Part shown: positions 34,142-42,087 of the stretch, one piece after another
Layout of the letters: every line of letters starts with the position of its first letter
How positions within the stretch are numbered: the stretch's first letter is position 1
NCBI GenBank assembly: GCA_016748015.1
Contig: JAAOMT010000379.1
Location: 128,487 to 170,573, forward strand
Origin: Geosiphon pyriformis
Taxonomy: Eukaryota > Glomeromycota > Glomeromycetes > Archaeosporales > Geosiphonaceae
Direction of reading: 5' to 3'
Length of the DNA stretch: 42,087 bases
Program-made: the position numbers and the translations under genes
The notes under the pieces: model-generated
What the model was told of the DNA's origin: nothing
Database searches by the model: none
What the model saw: the letters and a program-made list of their open reading frames with translations, nothing else

Positions 34142-35648
34142 TTAAATATCTAAATCCAAATGATTATTTGGACTACAATCATTCATTCTTACGCCAAAAT
34201 ATGGTCCTTTATGTATATAATCACCTGGTACATTATCTATTGACTGGCCAGCATTGCATTCCTTTGAAAATCAAAAGGATAAAAATAAGTTGGTTTGATT
34301 GACATCTATTAGTCACTAACAATATTAATCAAGTCTAACCTCATTTTCTCCAGACATGATCCCATCGGGGAACAAGGATTCAGGAGATACTTCATAGTAT
34401 TTCCAATCTTGTGAGGCATAGTCAAACCCCTTACACTCATACAGTGAATATTGTCCATTATTTTCCTCTGTTGAACATTCACATGATCTTGGCAAAATCC
34501 AATACTCTCTCTCAAAATGTTGCAAAAAAATATTTCCAAGTTTCACGCGGTAAAAAATGTGGAACGTGATCGTTAAAATAGGTAATTCGTTGAACTTTCA
34601 ATAGTTTATTTACCAGTCGGGCAAATACAGCATTACCAACCCTCGGGGCTCCAAATGTAGTAGTTGAAATTTTGAAGTCGGAAAATCTAAATGTAGGAAT
34701 TTTACCGAAACCGTCCATCAAAGATAATTCAATTTTCCATGACAGTCCAGCGAGTGTTGCATAAGCTATAAAAATTTTTTTAGTAAATTAATAAAAAAAT
34801 TTTCCTTGTAAAACGTACCACCACCAATTGCGTGCCCAACAAAGAGGATAAACTGAATTGGCCATTTATGTTTTAACGACAGGACTAGTCCATCCATAAT
34901 TGTACCAAATAGCGACTCACGAACAGCTAAAAAATCGTCTTGCCAATCCTTTTCGACAAGAATCAAATTATGGGATTTAATTCCTTCTACTTTATAGGCT
35001 GTCAGTTGATTGCCTCGAGTTGCCCATTGAAACTTTGTTAGCTCTGGTCCTTTGGTCAGTGAATTAAATTTTTGATTTCCTCATTCATTAGAATTTGTTG
35101 GTGATGAAAATTTTGAGTTATATAACTTTTGTTACCCTTAAAATTTACAATCAATGATCTGCTGGACTCTTCTATATTTACATTAACTTCAAGATAGAAT
35201 AAAGAAAGTAATTAAATTAGTCTTTTAAAATTCTCAGATTAAGTAAACAATTAAAACCTTTCAAACGGCCACTAGGGACTTTTTTCCCAAGTTGTTCATT
35301 TTTCATGCAATAAATATGATTCGAGAAATAAGCCATCACTTTTAATTCTCTGTAAAAAGCAATATCCTGTTTAAGATCAATCAATCCTTTTGATTTTCCA
35401 TTCACTGCACGAGTGTTGAGTAATGTCGAGGGATAAAAATCAGGACCAGCACCAGGAATAAATTCTTGACTTAGGTTATGATGCAGATTGGCATGTTCTA
35501 AGCTTTTTAAACTAGGCCATAATGAAGAATTTACTTTTAAAGACTGATGAGTTTGAAAAAAAATTGAAAGACTTTTATATAATAAATTTAAAAGAAAAAA
35601 TATCAATAGGATTAATAAGAAATTGTTTGTATTGAAAATTTGGTACAT
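34142..35648 (-). pseudogene. class 3 lipase-like gene, five exons, nucleophile Ser replaced by Ala, exon 4 frameshift
   Basis: Exons are 35258-35648, 35136-35186, 34819-35049, 34340-34765 and 34142-34261, with introns of 71, 86, 53 and 78 nt and matching phases. Corrected for one base, the product is about 405 residues. Residues 5-30 are a membrane anchor (FNTNNFLLILLIFFLLNLL). The alpha/beta-hydrolase core has LIVNFKG, then FVGHAIGGAYATLAGL (nucleophile elbow, expected G-H-S-x-G-G, here Ala at about 221), then TTFGAPRVGN, YFNDHVPHFLP (catalytic Asp about 290) and DYIHKGPYFG (catalytic His about 383). Exon 4 has a run of seven T (A7 at 34524-34530 on plus); as written it leads to TGA at 34512-34514, and one T fewer restores the frame to EREYWILPRSCEC. 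With Asp and His kept but Ser lost, it is a pseudoenzyme or a young pseudogene. Confidence 0.75.
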
Positions 35649-35694
35649 TTCGAACCTATCTTAAAGTACCCGAAATCTCTCAAAAATGAAAGTT

Positions 35695-35704
35695 ACATAT
35701 ATAA
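35695..35704 (-). promoter_or_regulatory. TATA-like sequence upstream of the lipase-like gene
   Basis: On the minus strand TTTATATATG lies about 50 bp upstream of the ATG at 35648. It is weaker evidence than at the other three genes because the surroundings are AT-rich. Confidence 0.35.
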
Positions 35705-37490
35705 ACACACGGAATGCACGATCGATTTGTGTTTGTTTGATAGATATTAAGGGGTGATTATTTTATTGCAAACAAATAAATTTTGATTTAAATTGATAAT
35801 ATTTAGCATTGATTTTAATCTTTTGACATCAAATCTCCAAAGGTCTCGGAGTCGATGAAAATAAAAGCTACAATTTGAGAGAAAAAGCATCCGTAAATGC
35901 TTTTCTAAATTTTGTAAGCAATGCATATTTTTTTAAAATTTAAAAAATAAATGCACCACCATTCATTTCTTTATAGCATAAAAAAATTAATATACAGTCC
36001 AAAACTGACTCCAACAATATCAAAAAATAAGAAATTTATAAATATTTTCAGTTCAATGAGTCTATATTACAATATTTAAATTTTGGATTTTAGTTAAATA
36101 AATAAATGGTTTTACAAGATAAAGTTTTACAGGAAATATATATTTTTTAGTTTTAAAACTACTATATCTTATTTACTAAATATATTTATAACATATGCAT
36201 ATTTTTTCAATGCAACAATTTTTAGAATATTTTTATAGATTCCAATTGAACAATTCATAAATTAGAATTAAAAGGAATTTTCTATTTTTTTTGACAAAAA
36301 ATTAAACGGTTTGTAATTTTTGTTTTAAATTAAATAATTAAATGTTCATAATGGCTTTAATTCTGATATAAAAGAATACCAAATATAATTTATTTTTAAA
36401 AAGATTTTAACCTCTATTAAAATAGTATTCTTGACTAAAAAATTGCAATTTTAAAAATAAGCTATAATTTTTTCTCATTTTTAGTTAAAACCACAACTTT
36501 TAATGACAATTATGATTATTGTTGATTGTAACTATAACTATGTATTTTTACCAAAATTACATATTTTTTAAAATTAACACACAAAAAATGTTGCTTCAAT
36601 TATTAAAAAATATTCCAAATATTATTCAATTTCTTAAATTTATCTTCACATACTTGCATTATTTTTGAGAAAAAATAATTAATTCCTAAATCCATCAAGT
36701 CAATTAACTTCAAAAAGTATTATTAAAGTCAATAGTTAATTTAATAAATAAGAAATTTCAAATTGTATGATTCAAATATCAATAAGTTGCCTCTTACCTG
36801 TTGTATTAAAAAAAATTTATATGAAATTTAATCTCTTTCAAATACATTCGGAAAATGTCAAATAAAATTTGAAAGATTCTTTTAACTAGATAAAATATTC
36901 TGTCGGTGAATTAAAGTAGTAAGACTCTACCCGAGTTTATTTATTTTAGAAATTCTGTTCATTGATTAATAATTAGCCATGATTGATTTTCATGAATTGT
37001 GAAATATTTGAAAACTTAATAGTCATTTTCTTTCAGCAAATTAGAAAATGAAAATTAATTTTTTCTTTTTAATGCTTGCTTGTTTAAATTACCAGTAAAT
37101 AATTTTGGGATTAGATAAAATGAAATCAAATTAAGGATACTATTGATAGCTTCTATTTTAAGATCATTTGTCAGTATTTTAACTTCCTTCTGGGATTCTT
37201 ACTCGGAATAATTAGAGTGAATAAATGCTTAAAAAAATTTAGATTTTTACATTATTACAGCTAAAAAATTTTTACTATTATATTATGTTTATGTTATTTA
37301 AACTTAAACTAATAAAGTCTTAATTCTAAAATTTACAATTTTTTAAAAATTAAACTTGTTAATATTTATCTTAATATAAATTTTTTTTGCTAAACGCTGT
37401 AATAAAATAGTTTTTTGTATTGCACAATTTTTCTAAACACAAACTCAAGATTTTTTAATTTAATATCAACGTTAAACTTATAAATAACAT
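35705..37490. other. AT-rich intergenic region
   Basis: No gene supported. A short hairpin-forming AAAGCAT..AATGCTTT lies at about 35885-35903. Confidence 0.4.
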
Positions 37491-37509
37491 CAACTTTTTC
37501 TGTATTAAT

Positions 37510-37760
37510 AAAAGCTTAATATTTGTAAACATGCTATAAATATTAGTAAATACCACTTTTTTTCTATATTATGCTTTAAAACAGCCCAAACATTTTTAAT
37601 AAAATTAAGATCTGGCCTATATTGTAATTATAGCAGAATACAACTTTTAGAAATCTTGTTTAAAATAAAATAAATAATAACAATTTAATTTTAAAGCTTA
37701 TTTTAAATATTTTATTTGCTAATTTCGAGCTTTAGATTTTTTTTAAACACTTCTATTATA
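37510..37760 (-). pseudogene. Tc1-type transposase C-terminal remnant
   Basis: The minus strand reads LQYRPDLNFIKNVWAVLKHN, matching the Tc1 catalytic-domain motif S-P-D-L-N-P-I-E-N-V-W-x-x-L-K. Further upstream fragments are shifted and stop-rich. No terminal inverted repeats were found at its borders. It differs from the remnant at 27.5 kb, so it represents another Tc1 family or copy. Confidence 0.5.
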
Positions 37761-38399
37761 ACAAAATAATTTCTCTACATAGTTTTGCCAATTTGAAACT
37801 TTGCAAAGAATAAACTTGTAAATAAAAAGAATAATAAATATCCAAATTTACTATTTTTGCAAAATAGAACATAATAATAATATTAAAAAATGTTTTTTGA
37901 AGTCAAATTTTATAATAAAATTTTGATTATATATATAAAGTATAAATAAGTTATTATTATTTATATTTGTATATAAATATATTTTAAATATTAAATACTT
38001 ATTATAATTAACATATATTTTGGATATTTTGTCTTTATTAACTTTAATATTATAAAAGACAAAAAAAAATCTTAAATCATTTTTAACTTAATAAAATCAT
38101 GTATAGACTAAAATACAGTCTTAACAAAAGCCAATTTGATCTTAAAAGCAGCATTAAACACTAATATAAAGGCCACTTACTTATCAAACTTTTGATAATT
38201 GATAACTGTTTTTCAAGCATTATTAAAAGCAGCACCAAAAAACAGAAGAGAAAATATAGTTTCAGTTTCTATCTAATTAATTCAATTTTTAAGATCAGAT
38301 AATCTAATAAACTAATTAGTTAAAAACATGTGCAAAGACATATTTTATTTTGCTTCTAAAACTGGTAAAAATTAGTCAGAGATTAACATATTAAACAAT

Positions 38400-39060
38400 A
38401 CAACTAAAGACTAATTAGAGCCAGCTTTAATAGAGATGTTGTTGCTGTTATTGTCTAAAAGAGAAAGAGAGCTGGTGTTTACAGCCAAATTCAGTTTAGA
38501 CATCTTGATTGGTGCAGTTACAATAAGATTAGGATAAAGCCAATATTCTATTTTTTTTAAAAGAAAAGACAGACTTCAAAGTCTTGGTATTGTTTTGGAA
38601 GATACCAAAAAGAAAAATATCTTCAAGAATCTTAAAAAAGCTGGTTGCTTGAAAAAAAGAAGAAAAAAGTAATAGCTTTTTAACTTCTTTGGATTTTCTG
38701 GCTATTTGAGCTAGTATAAGAAAAATGACAATAAGGAAAAGTAGCTTTACTACTGGCTTACTGTTGAAGATCTTGGAACTTTTTATGGTAGTTGTAACTA
38801 CATTAGGATTGGCTCTAGATTGTTACTTAAATAGGACTTTAGATGGAGTAAAACTTTTACTCAAAGCCAAAAAGGGTGCTTTGGACCCAGCAAAAAGCTG
38901 GTTTCCAACTATTTTATTTAAAAGAAGTGCTTTCATAGAGCACTATCGAACAGTTTTACCAGTTGCTTCAGATAAAAAAGGAGTTGCAACTTTTTTACTT
39001 TTTGCTTTGGTTGTGGTCATAAAAATACGGAAAAAGAGCTTTATATTACACTTTTATAAA
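38400..39060 (-). pseudogene. eroded coding remnant, unidentified
   Basis: The segment is less AT-biased than its flanks. On the minus strand it reads, with stops, PFLALSKSFTPSKVLFK, TKTLKSVFSFKKNRILALS, TEFGCKHQLSFSFRQ and QQQHLY, a Ser/Lys/Gln-rich composition like transposon ORF1 proteins. The plus strand has one open frame of 112 residues (38725-39063, MTIRKSSFTTGLLLKILELF...). I favour a decayed transposon-type protein on the minus strand, but neither reading is certain. Confidence 0.3.
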
Positions 39061-39339
39061 TAAAAAATAAATAAATAAAAAGTATTTTTCAAAAAATTTA
39101 AATCCTGTAGTCTTAACCTTTAATGTAAAAATTTGAACAAATATTATGAATTTATTATCTTTTTAATAATTTGAAATTTTTCATAATGTTTGATATCGTT
39201 TTTTAAAAACATTTGAAAAAATTTTAAAATTGAAAAAATTATTAAAAATATTATTATCTGCAAATTTTTAAAAGTAAGATTTTTAATTTTTAGTATTTTT
39301 TGAAATAATAATATTTTTATAAATTATATCATACATTAG

Positions 39340-39785
39340 ACACAACCACGCGTGGCCAGCCACCCGACTACTTTACACTACAACAGCAAATTTTCTACTG
39401 GACCTGATATGGAAAAAAAAATATGATATTCGCAAAGGGTTTTGTATACAAAGAATGGCATATAGAGATTCGGGGACACCAAGGTGGCTGGTACGAAAAT
39501 CGTCGAGCTGGTAAGAAATTTCGTGGACATCCATCGTGAGGAAATTTGGCTACCAACCGCCAAAACAAGAGCCGATATGGAAAAAAACCGGAGAATGATG
39601 TGAAGGAAATAAGATTCAAAGGGCCACACTTAGGAAATGTGGTATGTGGCTGGGACATTTATGCGCCATGGGCGTGCGCAAGCCGTTCCAAATAGTGACT
39701 AATATTAGTACTGATTTCCGTGAAAGGTTTTTGAACTTAGTATCCGCTTTGTTTTCCTATGTCCGAGCTTATCGCCTATTATTAT
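39340..39785. repeat. GC-richer dispersed-repeat-like island
   Basis: Between two AT-rich tracts, about 450 bp starting ACCACGCGTGGCCAGCCACC and ending near CCGAGCTTATCGCC is much richer in G and C. Two overlapping minus-strand frames (39378-39629 and 39395-39658) are open but low in protein character. I recall very similar sequence scattered through Rhizophagus assemblies, often annotated as short spurious proteins, so I read it as a non-coding dispersed repeat rather than a gene. Confidence 0.5.
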
Positions 39786-40708
39786 ATTAGTTAAATATTA
39801 ATTTAATTAATAATTTATTTTAATTAATTATTAACATATTTTATTACTTCTATTTAAAATTACAATAGTTTAACATTATTTTTTATTTATAATAAAATAA
39901 AAAAGTGTAATAATTAATTTCATCAATATTTTTTGGATACAATAAATGAAGGTTTTAATAATAAAAAACTTTTGATAATTAGCAAAACAGTTAAAAATCC
40001 CTAAATATTATTAAGACTTAAATAATAGAAGGTATAAATATTGTTTCAATCTCTATATTTTTTAGTATAATTAATAGAGCTTTGAATATTAAGCAAATTA
40101 CATATGGCTATTATTATGATATTTAATTTTATTCTTGAAAATTTAACTGAAAAACAACTATATTAGAGTTTTAAATTTAAATACAATATTAATAATGCTT
40201 AATAGTTAGTATTAAGTTGTTTTTTTATTTTATAGACAGTTAATTCAAACTTTTTGAGCTAAATTATTTTGATTGACCAAGTTTTATTTTTATAATTCCA
40301 GTAATGATATGAGAGATGGAAAGAAAAAAAGAATAGAATGAGATGTAGCTAAAGGAAACCAATCTTAAAAATAATACATCAAAAATAAAAAATGAGTTAT
40401 ATTTTTTAATTAAGAGTGACATTACAACTGTTACAATTTCATTAAAATTGCATTTTTATTAAAAATAAAAACTATTTATCTTGATTTGCAACTGATTGAA
40501 AATTTTTAAACCCAAAAAAAATAGCGTTATTTGTATCAAATAACAAAATTTAAAATCTGATATGATAGAAGTCTATTATAAAAATTGAAAGCGAAACTAT
40601 TTATAAAGGCATTTTTTATCTATTTGAGATTTAATTTTGATCTTTTCCTAAATTATATTATTTAAAAACTAATCAGATAAAATACAACCGAATGCATCGT
40701 AATAATAC
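39786..40708. other. AT-rich intergenic region, 3' flank of the repeat-precursor gene
   Basis: No gene or repeat supported. Confidence 0.4.
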
Positions 40709-41446
40709 CTAATAGAGATTACCATTATGGTTGAAGCCTCCATTAATTGTACCAGACGAAAACTGACCATTTTGTTGATTACCTATGGATCTCTTATCGT
40801 TGAAACCTCCATTAATTGTACCAGACGAAAAGTCACCATTTTGCTGGTTACCGATGGATCTCTTTTCGTTGAAACCTCCATTAATAGTCCCAGATGAAAA
40901 GTCACTCTTAGTGTTGAAGCCTCCATTAATTGTACCAGACGAAAAGTCACCATTTTGCTGGTTACCGATGGATCTCTTATCATTGAAACCTCCATTAATT
41001 GTACCAGATGAAAAGTCACCATTTTGCTGGTTACCGATGGATCTCTTACCGTTGAAACCTCCATTAATTGTACCAGATGAAAAGTCACCATTTTGCTGGT
41101 TACCGATGGATCTCTTATCATTGAAACCTCCATTTATTGTACCAGACGAAAACTGACCATTTTGCTGGTTACCGATGGATCTCTTATCATTGAAACCTCC
41201 ATTAATTGTCCCAGACGAAAACTGACCGTTTTGCTGGTTACCAATTGCTTTGGAATTATATCCTAATCTATCACTATTATTGTTGAAGCCTCCGTTAATA
41301 GTACCATGGGAAAACTGGCCGTTGTTCTGATTACCGATAGCTCTCTTTGCATTTAATACAGCTGCACTAGATGTTGAAAATGTAGACAAGAGAAAGATAG
41401 CTGTGCAAATTTGTGTAATAAAAATTTTACCAGTCATTTTAATCAA
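40709..41446 (-). CDS. secreted kexin-processed repeat precursor (KEP-type), tandem 23-residue units
   Basis: The intronless ORF encodes 245 residues, or 242 from the second Met at 41437. Residues 4-28 (TGKIFITQICTAIFLLSTFS then TSSA) form a signal peptide, followed by VLNAKR. From residue 36 to the end are repeats of SIGNQQNG(D/Q)FSSGTINGG closed by FNDKR. Seven Lys-Arg pairs stand at 34-35, 88-89, 111-112, 134-135, 157-158, 195-196 and 218-219. Cleavage after them gives four 23-residue peptides (21 after basic-residue trimming), a 54-residue chain (36-89, where unit 1 ends NSK), a 38-residue chain (159-196, where a unit ends NTK and the next is truncated) and a C-terminal 26-residue peptide ending NGNLY. 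This is the architecture of fungal Kex2-processed repeat proteins, which include pheromones, repellent peptides and ribosomal cyclic peptides. The peptide here matches none I know. Confidence 0.85.
   Translation of the reverse strand: MIKMTGKIFITQICTAIFLLSTFSTSSAAVLNAKRAIGNQNNGQFSHGTINGGFNNNSDRLGYNSKAIGNQQNGQFSSGTINGGFNDKRSIGNQQNGQFSSGTINGGFNDKRSIGNQQNGDFSSGTINGGFNGKRSIGNQQNGDFSSGTINGGFNDKRSIGNQQNGDFSSGTINGGFNTKSDFSSGTINGGFNEKRSIGNQQNGDFSSGTINGGFNDKRSIGNQQNGQFSSGTINGGFNHNGNLY
40712..41341 (-). repeat. 69-bp coding repeats of the precursor gene
   Basis: The DNA repeats every 69 bp with very few differences between units, mostly silent, single-base or at the D/Q codon, except for a 21-bp shortening near 40858-40910 where one unit lost its SIGNQQN part. 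Such uniformity points to ongoing unequal exchange or gene conversion. The antisense open frame across 40785-41156 follows from the periodicity. Confidence 0.9.
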
Positions 41447-41544
41447 TCTTAGTGTTTTTAAGGCTTTTAAAAAAATGTATTAGAAAGATTTCTTTTAGAT
41501 GTTTTAGAGTGTGAATGAAGAGATATTGAGCAGGCGAACCTCTT

Positions 41545-41552
41545 CTTTTATA
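41545..41552 (-). promoter_or_regulatory. TATA box of the repeat-precursor gene
   Basis: TATAAAAG on the minus strand, about 100 bp upstream of the ATG at 41446, followed by a purine-rich GAAGAGG and a C/T-rich leader. Confidence 0.55.
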
Positions 41553-42087
41553 CCATTTTCCCATTCTCATGATCGGTTTAATTTTGAAACAAATTCAATT
41601 TAAACATGACTGTTTTTCTTCTCGGTATTTCATTTAGGTATCCTATGGTAACAAAATTTTCGCTAAGCCTGCGGTTACCATTGAAATCAACCTTGAAAAA
41701 GATGGCTTTACCTTTGTCGAAAAGGTTTCATTTAGGCCGCAAGAATGACCAAGCACTAACCTTTTTTTTTAAATTTTCATGATGAGAAAGAATAGGTTGG
41801 GCTTGATAGATCCTGGTAAAATGCATAATTATATATTCTCCGCAATGCTCATTTAGTTATACTAAAGTTTTTTATAAATAGAACACCACAGACCATAATA
41901 GGAATAAGTATTAGACTAAACTAAAAATTTTCCAATTGTAGTAAACACCATTGTTTCTTGATTTCGTGACATTCAATGCACGTGAAAAAAAAATTCGTAT
42001 AATAATGTGTAATAAATTAATTAAATAGTTTCTTAGTGTAAGTTTTTTTAATCTATTAAAATAAACCATTTCTTATTTGGTTATTTA
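41553..42087. other. upstream region of the repeat-precursor gene
   Basis: There is no gene in this stretch. Composition is moderately complex to about 41830 (a likely regulatory region) and AT-rich to the window end. Confidence 0.35.

Noticed and set aside
40785-41156. 123-residue plus-strand frame with repeats (LKPPLIVPDEK...)
   Set aside because: It is the antisense shadow of the 69-bp coding repeat. The minus-strand frame has the signal peptide, KR sites and TATA box.
40709-41446. Dikaritin/ustiloxin-type ribosomal cyclic peptide cluster
   Set aside because: The peptide units lack the Tyr-containing core typical of that class, and no DUF3328/UstY-like, methyltransferase or oxidase gene is visible nearby. 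Flanking sequence beyond the window was not available.

Overview
The window looks like nuclear DNA of an arbuscular mycorrhizal fungus, most likely Rhizophagus or a close Glomeraceae relative. The reasons are very high AT content, short GT-AG introns (53-113 nt in the models here), long decayed transposon tracts, and a LINE, Tc1 relatives and other dispersed repeats whose residual protein sequence I associate from memory with that genus. No database search was possible. There are no bacterial-style operons, ribosomal RNA genes, or tRNA genes that I could recognise.

Left part (1 to about 21.4 kb): repeat-dominated and decayed. It holds an eroded multi-copy protein gene (1006 to about 2890, minus) interrupted by a 605-bp Tc1-type element with 28-bp terminal inverted repeats (2189-2793). 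Next is a tandem array of a unit of about 251 bp (3411-5521). The array abuts a 5'-truncated, heavily eroded LINE on the plus strand (5523 to about 7450). A second, nearly full-length but broken LINE of the same family follows on the minus strand (about 8160-14770), with ORF1 zinc knuckle, endonuclease, reverse transcriptase and RNase H. After that come about 6.6 kb of extremely AT-rich DNA with almost no coding trace.

Right part (about 21.4 to 42 kb): more complex sequence with sparse small genes separated by long AT-rich gaps and simple repeats. I support four gene models: a three-exon cysteine-rich small secreted protein (24381-24877, minus); an Asn/Gly-rich secreted protein with 13-residue repeats and two Lys-Arg sites (31002-31568, plus); a five-exon class 3 lipase-like gene whose nucleophile Ser is Ala and whose fourth exon has a homopolymer frameshift (34142-35648, minus); and a secreted precursor of tandem 23-residue repeats separated by Lys-Arg sites (40709-41446, minus). 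TATA-like boxes lie about 50-100 bp upstream of all four. A decayed Tc1 element (27216-28308), a Tc1 C-terminal remnant (about 37.5-37.8 kb), a 77-bp inverted-repeat element and a more GC-rich dispersed-repeat-like island (about 39.34-39.78 kb) are interspersed.

The most interesting content is the pair of predicted Kex2-processed, Asn/Gly-rich repeat precursors. The 40.7-41.4 kb gene has the architecture of a fungal kexin-processed repeat protein: signal peptide, then near-identical peptides separated by KR. Its products could be secreted signalling peptides or self-assembling wall or surface peptides. The sequence does not decide between these.
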